Shown piece by piece: positions 34,415-42,816 of a stretch of DNA of 64,000 nucleotides. Position 1 is the stretch's first letter. Each line of letters opens with the position of its first letter. Made by a program: the position numbers and the translations under genes. The notes under the pieces were generated by a model, which saw only the letters and a list, made by a program, of their open reading frames with translations, did not search any database and had not been told where the DNA came from. The stretch is from Pseudomonas veronii (GTDB taxonomy: Bacteria > Pseudomonadota > Gammaproteobacteria > Pseudomonadales > Pseudomonadaceae): positions 112,094 to 176,093 of the forward strand of contig NZ_JYLL01000011.1 of assembly GCF_001439695.1 (NCBI RefSeq), in the 5' to 3' direction.

Positions 34415-35029
34415 TCAGCGCTGTGCGAGCGCCAGGTTCAAGCCCAACCCCGCAAAGGCCGCCGCAAAACTGCGCCGCAGCCAGTTCTGTACCCGTGGTG
34501 ACTCGATCACTGCGCGGCGAAACACATTGGCCAGCAGGCCATACACCACAAACACCGCAAACGTCATGGCCATGAACACGCCGCTCAGCACCAGCATTTG
34601 CAAGGCCGGCGCCGTGCTGGCCGGTGTGACGAACTGAGGCAGGAAGGCCAGGAAGAAAATCGTCAGCTTGGGGTTGAGAATATTCAGCAAAAAACCGCGC
34701 AGCATCAGGCCCCGGGCCGTGGTTGCCGTTGGTGTGTCATTCACCGCGAAGGCCGAACGATCGCGCCAAGTGGCGTAGGCCAGGTACAGCAAGTAGGCGG
34801 CTCCGGCGAATTTCAGCGCTTCGAATGCCAATGCGCTGGTGTGCAGCAGGGCGGAAAGGCCGAGTATGGATGCCAATAAGTGCGGGATGATCCCAGCGGT
34901 ACAGCCCAGCGCGGCGAACACGCTGGCGCGCTTGCCGGCCATGAGCCCCGTGGACACGGTAAAGATCACGCCGGTGCCGGGAATCAGCACAACGATCAGG
35001 CAGGTGATGAGAAAGTTCATGCTGAGCAT
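34415..35029 (-). CDS. LysE/RhtB-family amino acid exporter
   Basis: A 204-residue protein with six hydrophobic segments. IPGTGVIFTVSTGLMAGKRAS at about res 17-37 is the conserved first-loop region of the family, and GFLLNILNPKLTIFFLAFLPQF near 112-133 is the second signature. Members export amino acids or related compounds. The start is the ATG at 35029 with AAGGAG about ten bases upstream; a second ATG three codons later is also possible. Ligand unknown. Confidence 0.86.
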   Translation of the reverse strand: MLSMNFLITCLIVVLIPGTGVIFTVSTGLMAGKRASVFAALGCTAGIIPHLLASILGLSALLHTSALAFEALKFAGAAYLLYLAYATWRDRSAFAVNDTPTATTARGLMLRGFLLNILNPKLTIFFLAFLPQFVTPASTAPALQMLVLSGVFMAMTFAVFVVYGLLANVFRRAVIESPRVQNWLRRSFAAAFAGLGLNLALAQR

Positions 35030-35173
35030 GGCATTCAAACTCCTTGTACGAATGGTCGGTGAAAGATCCTGTCATATTCGCATTGTGTTGGCGAGGGGGC
35101 CACAGGGCGAACCCGCGTTAGACTTATCGGTCGATATCTGCATCGCCCGGCCCATCGCCCCTCAAGGAAGCCC

Positions 35174-36259
35174 ATGCACCTACGCCGCCTGATCCTGTGT
35201 CTCACGCCCTTGCTGGTGCTGGCCGGTTGCTCGACCGCACGTGGCCCGCAACAGCCGGAGCGCAGTGAAGCTGAGGTCAAGGCGCAGATCGTGCGTTTGC
35301 TGCCCGCCAAGGTCGCCGATCGCAACGGTTGGGCCCAGGATATCTACACCGCTTTCGACACCCAGCACATCTACCCGAGTACCGAAAACATCTGCGCCGT
35401 GCTGGCGGTGACTGAGCAAGAGTCCACTTACCAGGTCGACCCACCTGTGCCGAACATGGGCAAGATCGCCCAGGATGAAATCCTGCGCCGTGCCGGTAAG
35501 GTGCATGTGCCGGCGGTGTTGGTCCGCACGGCACTGCAACTGCGTTCGCCCACTGGTAAGTCCTACGCCGATCGCTTGAATGCCGCCCGCACGGAGAAAG
35601 ACTTGAGCGGGATCTTCGATGACTTCATCAGCATGGTGCCCTTGGGCAATACGCTGTTTGGCGGCTTCAACCCGGTACACACCGCCGGCCCGATGCAAGT
35701 CAGCATCGACTTTGCGCAGAAGCAGGCGCGGGGTTATCCCTACACGGTAGACGGCACGATCCGTCGGGAAGTGTTCACGCGACGTGGCGGCATGTACTTT
35801 GGCATCGCCCATTTGCTTGGTTACCCAGTGAGTTATGACCGGCCGCTGTACCGGTTTGCCGACTTCAACGCCGGTTGGTACGCCAGCCGCAACGCCGCGT
35901 TCCAGGCCGCCGTCAGCCGCGTCTCAGGCACCGAGTTGGCGCTGGACGGGGATTTGATCCGCTACGGCTCGCTGCTGCCCGGCAGCACCGAATTGGCAGT
36001 GCGTTCCCTCGGCGCCCGGCTGGACATGCGCAACCCCAGCATCCGCAGTCAGCTGGAGCAGGGCGAACAGTTGGATTTTGAGCAGACCACGCTCTACACA
36101 CGCGTGTTTGCCCTGGCCGACACGGCGGCCGGCAAACCGCTGCCGCGGGCGATCCTGCCGGGCATCGTGCTCAAGAGTCCGAAGATCACCCGCAACCTGA
36201 CCACTGCCTGGTTCGCCCAGCGGGTGGATGAGCGTTATCAGCGCTGTATGAAGCGCTGA
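35174..36259 (+). CDS. DUF1615 lipoprotein
   Basis: A 361-residue outer-membrane-type lipoprotein. The lipobox LAGC places the lipid-modified Cys at residue 19 (CSTARG), Ser at +2 favouring outer-membrane sorting. The body is the DUF1615 domain with VTEQESTYQVDPPVPNMG near res 80 and AGPMQVSIDFAQ near 170, which recall lytic transglycosylase motifs (E-S and GPMQV). A peptidoglycan-related role is plausible but unproven. AAGGAAG precedes the ATG. Single gene. Confidence 0.85.
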   Translation: MHLRRLILCLTPLLVLAGCSTARGPQQPERSEAEVKAQIVRLLPAKVADRNGWAQDIYTAFDTQHIYPSTENICAVLAVTEQESTYQVDPPVPNMGKIAQDEILRRAGKVHVPAVLVRTALQLRSPTGKSYADRLNAARTEKDLSGIFDDFISMVPLGNTLFGGFNPVHTAGPMQVSIDFAQKQARGYPYTVDGTIRREVFTRRGGMYFGIAHLLGYPVSYDRPLYRFADFNAGWYASRNAAFQAAVSRVSGTELALDGDLIRYGSLLPGSTELAVRSLGARLDMRNPSIRSQLEQGEQLDFEQTTLYTRVFALADTAAGKPLPRAILPGIVLKSPKITRNLTTAWFAQRVDERYQRCMKR

Positions 36260-36385
36260 GGCCGGTCCTGAGCGGGGTTGGCGAATCAGCCCCAGGCATT
36301 GCAGAGGATATGTGCGGCTGATGGTAATGGTCGCCGTGTGGGGCCTGGGGTACACCTCATGCCTGACTCCAAGGAAGACTCCGCG

Positions 36386-36802
36386 ATGATTGCTCACGCC
36401 GTGCCCGAAGGTTTTGTCTCACTGCCGCGCAGCAGCCCGCTGCTCGACTTGTTGGGCCCGGCGTATTGCCGGGGTGAAGGTCTGCAACTGGAAATCGGCC
36501 TGCGCGCCGACAACCGTCATGCCAATGGCCGCGGCACGGTGCATGGCGGGGTGTTGGCGACTCTGGCGGATATCGGCATGGGCTACGCGATGGCGTTTTC
36601 CAGTGAGCCGCCATTGCCGTTGATTACCGCGAGCATGACTGTCGATTACCTGGGCGCGGTGCAAGTGGGGGAGTGGATCGTGGTACGACTGGAGCATCAC
36701 AAGCGTGGCCGGCAAATGGCGTTTGCCACGGTGAGTCTGCAGGTGGGGGAGAAAGTCGTGGCGCGGGCGAACGCGGTGTTTGCGGTGCCGCGTGCGGACT
36801 GA
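36386..36802 (+). CDS. PaaI-family hotdog thioesterase
   Basis: A 138-residue hotdog-fold acyl-CoA thioesterase. HANGRGTVHGGVLATLADIGMGYAM (res 47-71) is the catalytic signature with the HGG loop and Asp; TASMTVDYLGAVQVGEWI follows. The start is taken at the ATG at 36386 with AAGGAAG upstream; the ATG at 36359 is an alternative giving nine more residues. It is convergent with the thiolase gene and ends at a strong terminator. Substrate not known. Confidence 0.83.
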   Translation: MIAHAVPEGFVSLPRSSPLLDLLGPAYCRGEGLQLEIGLRADNRHANGRGTVHGGVLATLADIGMGYAMAFSSEPPLPLITASMTVDYLGAVQVGEWIVVRLEHHKRGRQMAFATVSLQVGEKVVARANAVFAVPRAD

Positions 36803-36808
36803 CAGACG

Positions 36809-36845
36809 AAAAAAAGCCCGGTTTTTCGTGGAACCGGGCCTTTTC
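36809..36845. terminator. Bidirectional terminator
   Basis: AAAAAAGCCCGGTT and AACCGGGCCTTTT form a stem with flanking A and T tracts between the convergent thioesterase and thiolase genes. Confidence 0.9.
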
Positions 36846-36861
36846 GTGTGTTGCTCTTGAA

Positions 36862-38043
36862 TCAGCTGCGCTCAAGGGCCAGGGCTACGCCTTGGCCGCC
36901 ACCGATGCACAGTGTCGCCAGGCCTTTTTTGGCGTCGCGCTTGATCATTTCGTGCAGCAGGGTCACCAGTATGCGGCAGCCTGATGCGCCGATCGGGTGG
37001 CCAATGGCAATCGCGCCGCCGTTGACGTTGACTTTGTCGGCGTCCCATTCCAGCTCTTTGGCCACCGCCAGGGATTGCGCGGCAAAGGCTTCGTTGGCTT
37101 CGACCAGGTCCAGGTCGCCGACGCTCCAGCCGGCTTTGTCCAGGCAGCGGCGGGTGGCCGCGACCGGGCCGATGCCCATGATGGCCGGGTCGACGCCGGC
37201 ATTGGCGTAGCTGGCGATACGCGCCAGAACGGGCAGGCCAAGGGCCTTGGCCTTGTCGGCGCTCATCAGCAGCACCGCGGCGGCGCCGTCGTTGAGGCTG
37301 GACGCGTTGCCCGCAGTGACGCTGCCGTCTTTCTTGAACGCGGGTTTGAGTTTGGCCAACGACTCGGCGGTGGTGCCGGCGCGCGGTTGTTCATCCACGG
37401 CGAAGGCCACCGGGTCGCCCTTGCGCTGCGGGATCAGAATCGGCGTGATCTCATCGGCAAAGCGGCCGGCTTCGATGGCGGCGGCGGCTTTTTGCTGGGA
37501 CGCGGCGGCGAAGGCGTCCTGGGCTTCACGGCTGATGCCGTACTTGTCCACCAGGTTCTCGGCGGTGATGCCCATGTGGTAGTCATTGAATGCATCCCAC
37601 AGGCCGTCGGTGATCATGCTGTCGATCATCTTGGCGTGGCCCATGCGCAAACCGGTGCGCGCACCAGGTAATACGTAGGGGGCCAGGCTCATGTTCTCCA
37701 TGCCGCCGGCGATGATCACGTCGGCATCGCCACAACGGATGGCCTGGGCGCCCAGGTGCAGGGCCTTGAGGCCCGAACCGCAGACCTTGTTCAAGGTCAT
37801 CGCGGGTACGGCATGGGGCAAGCCGGCGAGGATCGACGCCTGGCGCGCCGGGTTCTGGCCTGAGCCTGCGGTGAGTACGTGGCCGAGGATCACTTCATCC
37901 ACCTGGGCCGGGTCGAGGCCGGTCTGCTCCAGCAGGCGACGGATTACGGCAGCGCCCAACTCCGGTGCCGGGATGCTCGCGAGCGATCCTTGAAAACTGC
38001 CTACGGCGGTACGTGTGGCAGCAACAATCACAACGTCTTGCAT
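36862..38043 (-). CDS. atoB: Acetyl-CoA acetyltransferase
   Basis: A 393-residue thiolase that splits acetoacetyl-CoA into two acetyl-CoA. C88 in NKVCGSGLKAL is the acyl-enzyme Cys, NEAFAAQSLAV carries the NEAF motif, and GGAIAIGHPIGASGCRILV carries the catalytic His and second Cys. It is the last gene of a CoA-transferase A-CoA-transferase B-thiolase operon, with its ATG 12 bp before the end of the B subunit stop region. Regulated, presumably, by the divergent LysR gene at 39583. Confidence 0.94.
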   Translation of the reverse strand: MQDVVIVAATRTAVGSFQGSLASIPAPELGAAVIRRLLEQTGLDPAQVDEVILGHVLTAGSGQNPARQASILAGLPHAVPAMTLNKVCGSGLKALHLGAQAIRCGDADVIIAGGMENMSLAPYVLPGARTGLRMGHAKMIDSMITDGLWDAFNDYHMGITAENLVDKYGISREAQDAFAAASQQKAAAAIEAGRFADEITPILIPQRKGDPVAFAVDEQPRAGTTAESLAKLKPAFKKDGSVTAGNASSLNDGAAAVLLMSADKAKALGLPVLARIASYANAGVDPAIMGIGPVAATRRCLDKAGWSVGDLDLVEANEAFAAQSLAVAKELEWDADKVNVNGGAIAIGHPIGASGCRILVTLLHEMIKRDAKKGLATLCIGGGQGVALALERS

Positions 38044-38054
38044 GGAATGTGTCC

Positions 38055-38714
38055 TCACTGGAATTGCATTTCTGGAACGTGGTCGGGGACGATTAGTTTA
38101 CCGGCTGTCTTGCTGACAATCTCTTCAATACTGACCCCTGGGGCACGCTCCTTTAGGATAAAGGCGCCGTTGTCGATTTCCAGGTATGCAAGGTCCGTCA
38201 GCACACGCTTGATGCAGTGGGCACCGGTCAGCGGCAGGGTGCATTGGCTGAGCAATTTGGACTCACCGTCCTTGGAGGCGTGGGTCATGATCACGATGAT
38301 GTTTTCCGCGCCGGCCACCAGGTCCATGGCGCCGCCCATGCCCTTGACCAGCTTGCCCGGGATCATCCACGAGGCGATGTTGCCCTGTACGTCCACTTCA
38401 AACGCGCCGAGCACGGTGAGGTCGACATGGCCGCCGCGAATCATTGCGAAGGACTCGGCGGAGGAGAAGATCGAGGCGCCGATGCGCGCGGTCACGGTTT
38501 GTTTGCCGGCGTTGATCATGTCGGCATCGATGGTGTCTTCGGTGGGAAACGGGCCCATGCCGAGCAGGCCGTTTTCCGATTGCAGCATCACTTCCATGCC
38601 TTCCGGGATGTAGTTGGCCACCAGGGTCGGAATGCCGATGCCCAGGTTGACGTAGAAACCGTCCTGCATTTCGCGGGCGACGCGTTGAGCCATTTGTTCG
38701 CGGGTGAGAGCCAT
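38055..38714 (-). CDS. 3-oxoacid/dehydrocarnitine CoA-transferase subunit B
   Basis: A 219-residue beta subunit of a class I CoA-transferase. E47 in QSENGLLGMG is the catalytic glutamate that carries the CoA thioester. GGHVDLTVLGAFEVD and GAMDLVAGA are conserved. AGAGGAAC precedes the ATG. The neighbours fit both acetoacetate use (atoDAB) and the P. aeruginosa dehydrocarnitine module dhcAB-atoB with divergent LysR dhcR; gene order favours the latter, but sequence alone does not decide. Confidence 0.9.
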   Translation of the reverse strand: MALTREQMAQRVAREMQDGFYVNLGIGIPTLVANYIPEGMEVMLQSENGLLGMGPFPTEDTIDADMINAGKQTVTARIGASIFSSAESFAMIRGGHVDLTVLGAFEVDVQGNIASWMIPGKLVKGMGGAMDLVAGAENIIVIMTHASKDGESKLLSQCTLPLTGAHCIKRVLTDLAYLEIDNGAFILKERAPGVSIEEIVSKTAGKLIVPDHVPEMQFQ

Positions 38715-38750
38715 TGTGCTGTTCCTCTTGTTCTCTTCGGGCTGGAGGGA

Positions 38751-39449
38751 TTATTTGCGGACGGTGCGCTGTTCGATGCGCTTCTCGAAGGTGCCGCAGA
38801 TGATCCGGTCGACGTAGATGCCAGGGGTGTGGATCTGCGACGGTTCCAGCTCGCCCGGTTCGACGATTTCCTCGACTTCGACCACGGTGATCTTGCCGGC
38901 GGTGGCGGCCAGCGGGTTGAAGTTCTGGGCGGTGTGGCGGTAGATGACGTTGCCGAAGTGGTCGGCTTTCCAGCCTTTGACGATGGCGAAGTCACCGGTG
39001 ATGGATTCTTCCATCAGGTACGGGCGACCGTTGAATTCGCGGGTTTCCTTGCCTTCGGCCACCGGGGTGCCGACGCCGGTGGCGGTGAAGAAGGCCGGAA
39101 TGCCAGCACCGCCGGCGCGCATTTTTTCCGCCAGGGTGCCTTGGGGGGTGAGCACCACTTCGATTTCGCCGCTGAGCAGTTGCTTCTCGAACAGGGCGTT
39201 TTCGCCCACATAAGACGCGATCACTTTGCGGATCTGCTTTTGTTCCAGCAGCACGCCCAGGCCAAAGCCGTCGACGCCGCAGTTATTGGAAACCACGGTC
39301 AGGTCGCGGGTGCCTTTGCGCTTGATCTCGGCGATGAGGTTTTCCGGAATGCCGCACAGGCCAAAGCCGCCAGCGAGTACGGTCATGCCATCTTCCAGGC
39401 CTGCGAGGGCTTCTTCATAGGACGCCACGCGTTTATCGAAACCTGCCAT
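38751..39449 (-). CDS. 3-oxoacid/dehydrocarnitine CoA-transferase subunit A
   Basis: A 232-residue alpha subunit of a class I CoA-transferase. The glycine-rich CoA-binding motif GGFGLCGIPENLI (res 27-39) and the NNCGVDGFGLGVLL stretch define it. Starting at the ATG at 39449 (MAGFDKRVASYEEAL) gives the normal family N-terminus with AAGAGG ahead. It heads the operon with subunit B and thiolase, transcribed away from the LysR regulator. Substrate is acetoacetate or dehydrocarnitine. Confidence 0.9.
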   Translation of the reverse strand: MAGFDKRVASYEEALAGLEDGMTVLAGGFGLCGIPENLIAEIKRKGTRDLTVVSNNCGVDGFGLGVLLEQKQIRKVIASYVGENALFEKQLLSGEIEVVLTPQGTLAEKMRAGGAGIPAFFTATGVGTPVAEGKETREFNGRPYLMEESITGDFAIVKGWKADHFGNVIYRHTAQNFNPLAATAGKITVVEVEEIVEPGELEPSQIHTPGIYVDRIICGTFEKRIEQRTVRK

Positions 39450-39521
39450 ATGCACCTCTTTTATTGTTAGTGGGCCAGCCAATGCCTCGAGTGTTGCGCC
39501 GACGGATTGATTTGTTAAGTT

Positions 39522-39550
39522 GTTTTTTAAGGTTGATTGATTTAAAAAAC
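39522..39550. promoter_or_regulatory. Candidate LysR binding site
   Basis: GTTTTTTAA (39522-39530) and TTAAAAAAC (39542-39550) form a 9-bp inverted repeat with an 11-base spacer, in the 133-bp gap between the divergent regulator and CoA-transferase genes. Dyad symmetry and location suit a LysR-type activator. Confidence 0.5.
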
Positions 39551-39582
39551 TGCATAGTCGAGCCGTCGTCCGGAGTAATGTT

Positions 39583-40485
39583 ATGACCGTCAAACAGATG
39601 CGTGCCTTTTTGGCTGTGGCGCAAAGCCTGAGTTTTGCCGCCGCCTGCGAGCGCCTGCACCTCTCTCAGTCGGCGCTGAGCCTGACCATCAAAGGTCTGG
39701 AAGAAGGGCTGGGCGGGCGCTTGTTCAGCCGCAATACACGGAATGTCGCGCTGACCCCTGAAGGGGAATCCTTATTGCCGCTGGCGCGTCGGCTGATTGC
39801 CGATTGGGACAACGCCGAGGATGAACTGCGCCAGCGCTTCACCCTGCAGCGCGGGCGCGTAACGGTGGCGGCGATGCCGTCGTTTGCGGGCAACCTGCTG
39901 CCGCCGATCCTGAAGATATTCCGCGCGCGTTACCCCCATGTGAACGTGACGGTGCATGACCTGATCAACGAACAGGTGCTGGAAATGGTCCGTGATCGCC
40001 AGGTCGAGTTGGGCGTGGCGTTCGAACCGTCCGAGGGGTCGTCGCTGGCGTTTACGCCGTTATACCTGGACCGCTTCATTGCCGTGGTGCCCATGGATTC
40101 ACCCTTGGCACTGCGCGCTGAAATCGACTGGAAAAGCCTGTTGGAACAACCGTTCATTGCCCTGCAACGACCCTCGACGGTACGGGTGATGCTGGAGGAG
40201 CATCTGGGCGCCTTGCAGATGAAATTGCCGGTGGCGCTGGAGAGTCATCAATTGGCGACGGTGGGCAAGATGGTTGCCAGTGGCCTGGGGGTCAGCGCCG
40301 TACCGGCATTATGTGCGCAGCAGATGCAGGAGGCGGGCGCCCATTGCATCACCTTGACCGATCCGGTGATCGAGCGGCCGATTGGTGTGTTGACCAAACC
40401 GGGGCATGAACTGTCGGCGGCGGCACAGGTGTTGTTTGATATTTTCCGCGATGAAGCAGGGAAAGGGCGTTACCCCAACTTTTGA
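39583..40485 (+). CDS. LysR-family regulator of the CoA-transferase operon
   Basis: A 300-residue LysR regulator with HTH at residues 1-60 (MTVKQMRAFLAVAQSLSFAA, LSQSALSLTIKGLEEGLG) and effector domain at about 88-290. It is divergent from the CoA-transferase/thiolase operon, the usual arrangement for a dedicated activator. The position matches P. aeruginosa dhcR. A 15-bp-stem hairpin follows the gene. Confidence 0.85.
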   Translation: MTVKQMRAFLAVAQSLSFAAACERLHLSQSALSLTIKGLEEGLGGRLFSRNTRNVALTPEGESLLPLARRLIADWDNAEDELRQRFTLQRGRVTVAAMPSFAGNLLPPILKIFRARYPHVNVTVHDLINEQVLEMVRDRQVELGVAFEPSEGSSLAFTPLYLDRFIAVVPMDSPLALRAEIDWKSLLEQPFIALQRPSTVRVMLEEHLGALQMKLPVALESHQLATVGKMVASGLGVSAVPALCAQQMQEAGAHCITLTDPVIERPIGVLTKPGHELSAAAQVLFDIFRDEAGKGRYPNF

Positions 40486-40497
40486 AGTTGCATAAAA

Positions 40498-40529
40498 AAT
40501 GTGGGAACTGGCAAGCCAGTTCCCACATT
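40498..40529. terminator. 15-bp hairpin between convergent genes
   Basis: AATGTGGGAACTGGC-AA-GCCAGTTCCCACATT is a perfect inverted repeat between the LysR gene and the convergent 109-residue gene, with an A-tract before and T's after. It also carries a REP-like TGTGGGA tip. Confidence 0.8.
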
Positions 40530-40542
40530 AGTTGAGAAGTAC

Positions 40543-40872
40543 TTAGTAGTAGCGGTCGATTACTTTAACTTGCGAGTTGTCTTTGAAAGACTCCCACGCG
40601 TGGTTAAGTGTGTCGAACACTTGCTCGATGAAATTGCGATCGGCCGCCGCTTTCTTGCCGACATAACCCTGGCCACGGCGGTACATCTTCAGGCGCGCCG
40701 CCAGTTCACGGTTGTTTTTGTCGAACTCGGCTTCTTCGGTGTGGGGCGCCAGGCAGTCAATTTGGACTTTGCCCGATTTGCCAATCCACAGGATATGGTC
40801 GTCGAGTGTGTCTTTCTGCGCTGCGAACATCTCAGCCAATTCTTCGATAGTTGGTTGGTTGTTCAGATTCAT
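40543..40872 (-). CDS. Conserved-looking protein of unknown function, 109 aa
   Basis: A 109-residue soluble, charged protein (MNLNNQPTIEELAEMFAAQKDTLDD...SQVKVIDRYY) with a good Shine-Dalgarno site AAGGGG before the ATG. It has no signal peptide, membrane span or family that I can name. It is preceded by a long gene-free region of about 500 bp with several hairpins, which may be its leader. Codon use is GC-rich like its neighbours, so it is likely a resident gene. Confidence 0.7.
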   Translation of the reverse strand: MNLNNQPTIEELAEMFAAQKDTLDDHILWIGKSGKVQIDCLAPHTEEAEFDKNNRELAARLKMYRRGQGYVGKKAAADRNFIEQVFDTLNHAWESFKDNSQVKVIDRYY

Positions 40873-41390
40873 GTGTAAGCCCCTTGACCAGTTGGCGATC
40901 TATCAATTGATTCGTTAAAACTGCTTAGTTGTCTCCGGTTCCGAAAACCGGGCGTCAGTGACGGTCTGCCGAATACGGGCAGGGTCTTGAACCTGATGCA
41001 TGTAGTCTTGCTGATGAACTGCTACGCAATGGTTTCATAACGAAGACAAGCAGCGTTTGAGCTCCTTGTACCGAACCCTTCGGGTCGGTCAGCTTCATCA
41101 ATCTGCCTTGTGGGCAGTGCACATCCGGAAGAAACAGCTCGGCGGTCAGACGAGCTTGTTCAAAACGCTTGTTACCAACGCTCCCGATCCGGGAGACGTC
41201 TAGATCATGCAAGGACAAAAAGGTTACGTCAACGGTTATGTAGTGATTATTTTTGATCACTACATAAATCGCCGTGGGGATGGGGGCATGCGAGGAGGTG
41301 TGACTCAGGCGTCATTTTTTGTGCGGTGGGTCGCTGCAGTTCGTTGGCCTGCCCGGGTCTCCCGCTGATTTTTGAGGGGCGGTGCCCTGG
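40873..41390. other. 518-bp region without a confident gene; several hairpins
   Basis: Between the 109-residue gene and the sirtuin gene. It holds hairpins CCGGTT-N5-AACCGG (40935-40951), ACCGAACCC-TT-CGGGTCGGT (41070-41089, one bulge) and CTCCCG-ATC-CGGGAG (41181-41195), and a 12-bp inverted repeat at 41236-41267. A 101-codon open frame (40955-41260, minus) is present but has no ribosome site and ends in a low-quality Ser/Arg-rich tail. On the minus strand TTGACG near 41231 could be a -35 element, giving a leader of about 350 nt for the 109-residue gene. The remaining 120 bases hold nothing that I recognise. Confidence 0.5.
41236..41267. promoter_or_regulatory. 12-bp AT-rich inverted repeat
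   Basis: TTATGTAGTGAT (41236-41247) and ATCACTACATAA (41256-41267) are exact reverse complements with an 8-base spacer. The AT content is far above the surroundings. It could be an operator just upstream of a promoter reading toward the 109-residue gene. Confidence 0.5.
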
Positions 41391-42236
41391 CTATCCCAGG
41401 TGCTCTGCCAATAGCGGCAACAACCGCTCGCAGGATGCCGCGATCTTCAGCTGCAACAACTCATCCCCACGGGTCTTGCCCAGATTGATGGCAATCACCG
41501 GTTTGCCTTGCTCGACCATCGCCTTGCACAGGCGAAACGCCGAATAGGCCATCAGCGACGACCCCACCACTAACAGCCCCTCGGCGTGTTCCACCGCCGC
41601 CATCGCCCTGGCGGCGGTGGCCTGGGCAACGTTTTCGCCGAAGAACACGACGTCCGGTTTGAGCCGTTCACCGTCGCAATGGGGGCAGCGGGGCACGCGA
41701 AAACGTTGTTCAAACGCTGCGTCGAGCAGCGTATCGCCGTCGGGTGCCTGCACGGCGTCGACGCCCGCCAGGTACGGGTTCTCGGCCTCCATCAACCGTT
41801 GGATCACATCGCGTGCGCTGGGCCGATGGCAATCCAGGCATAGCACGCGATGCAAGCTGCCATGCAGCTCGATCACATCCTCACTACCGGCCTGGTCATG
41901 CAGCGTGTCGACGTTTTGTGTGATCAGCCCGCTGATACGCTGGCGATGTTGCAAGGCGGCCAGCGCCAGGTGGGCCTGGTTCGGCTGCGCAATCCGTACC
42001 CGTGGCCAGCCCAGCATCGCCCGTGCCCAATAACGGCACCGCGCTTGCGGGGTGGCCAGGAACTCCTGGTACATCATCGGCGCCTTGCCTCGGCGCACGC
42101 CTTCGCTGTCCCGATAATCCGGGATACCTGATGACGTGCTGATCCCCGCCCCGGTCAGCACCAGAAAACGCCGTGCGGCCATGGCCCGGTGCAGGGTCTC
42201 GAGGTGAGCTTCTTGATGTTCGAGCATGTCGAGCAT
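41391..42236 (-). CDS. Sir2-family NAD-dependent deacylase
   Basis: A 281-residue sirtuin. TGAGISTSSGIPDYRD (res 28-43) is the NAD-binding signature, TQNVDTLHDQAG holds the NVD motif, and ELHGSLHRV has the catalytic His. Zinc is bound by two pairs, CLDC and CPHC. VVFFGENV and VVGSSLMAYSAF complete the Rossmann part. TAGGAG lies six bases before the ATG at 42236. The CBS gene lies just upstream on the same strand (8 bp gap), so they may be cotranscribed. Confidence 0.92.
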   Translation of the reverse strand: MLDMLEHQEAHLETLHRAMAARRFLVLTGAGISTSSGIPDYRDSEGVRRGKAPMMYQEFLATPQARCRYWARAMLGWPRVRIAQPNQAHLALAALQHRQRISGLITQNVDTLHDQAGSEDVIELHGSLHRVLCLDCHRPSARDVIQRLMEAENPYLAGVDAVQAPDGDTLLDAAFEQRFRVPRCPHCDGERLKPDVVFFGENVAQATAARAMAAVEHAEGLLVVGSSLMAYSAFRLCKAMVEQGKPVIAINLGKTRGDELLQLKIAASCERLLPLLAEHLG

Positions 42237-42244
42237 GGGCTCTC

Positions 42245-42685
42245 CTATTCGCCGCGAATGTATTGCTCCAGTTGCTTGATCAGGTTGGCTTGTTCGGCAA
42301 TGGCTTCCTTGACCAGGTCACCGATGGAGAGCAGGCCCAGCAGTTTTCCGTCGACGACCACCGGCAAGTGGCGCAGGTGACTGTCGGTCATGATGTTCAT
42401 GCAGGCTTCGACCGTCTTGTGGGCATCGACCGTGATGACTGGAGAGCTCATGACCTCGTGGACTTTGGTGGTGACGGAAGAAAGGCCTTTGAGTATCAGC
42501 TTCCGTGCGTAATCGCGCTCGCTGATGATGCCAACCACCTCACCCTGCTTGACGACCGGCAAGGCCCCGACATTTTTCGATGACATCACCACCAACGCTT
42601 CGAATACGGTGTGGTCCCATTCAATGGTGTGGACTTCCTGGTTTTGCTTGTCTTTGGCTTTGAGTACTTCTGAGACGGTTTTCAT
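42245..42685 (-). CDS. CBS-domain-pair protein
   Basis: A 146-residue soluble protein made almost entirely of two CBS motifs: HTIEWDHTVFEALVVMSSKNVGALPVV (about res 19-45) and VITVDAHKTVEACMNIMTDSHLRHLPVV (about 82-110). GIISERDYARK is the typical CBS loop. Such stand-alone pairs bind adenosyl nucleotides and act as energy or NAD sensors. The ATG at 42685 has GGAG at proper spacing. The sirtuin gene follows 8 bp later, both plausibly NAD- or adenylate-linked. Confidence 0.88.
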   Translation of the reverse strand: MKTVSEVLKAKDKQNQEVHTIEWDHTVFEALVVMSSKNVGALPVVKQGEVVGIISERDYARKLILKGLSSVTTKVHEVMSSPVITVDAHKTVEACMNIMTDSHLRHLPVVVDGKLLGLLSIGDLVKEAIAEQANLIKQLEQYIRGE

Positions 42686-42816
42686 GGTGGCCACTCCGGT
42701 GTTGTTGTTAGGAAGTCAGCAATCCCCTACAGAATCCTAGACGGCCGGCGCCGGAGCAAGGACCAAAGCGGCGTTAAAGCTGTCGAAAAACGTCATCCGC
42801 CGGATTTATTCATGGT

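Noticed and set aside
40955..41260. 101-codon frame (minus) in the gap before the 109-residue gene
   Set aside because: No ribosome site, starts inside the 12-bp dyad and ends in a Ser/Arg-rich low-complexity tail; kept only as part of the unexplained region.
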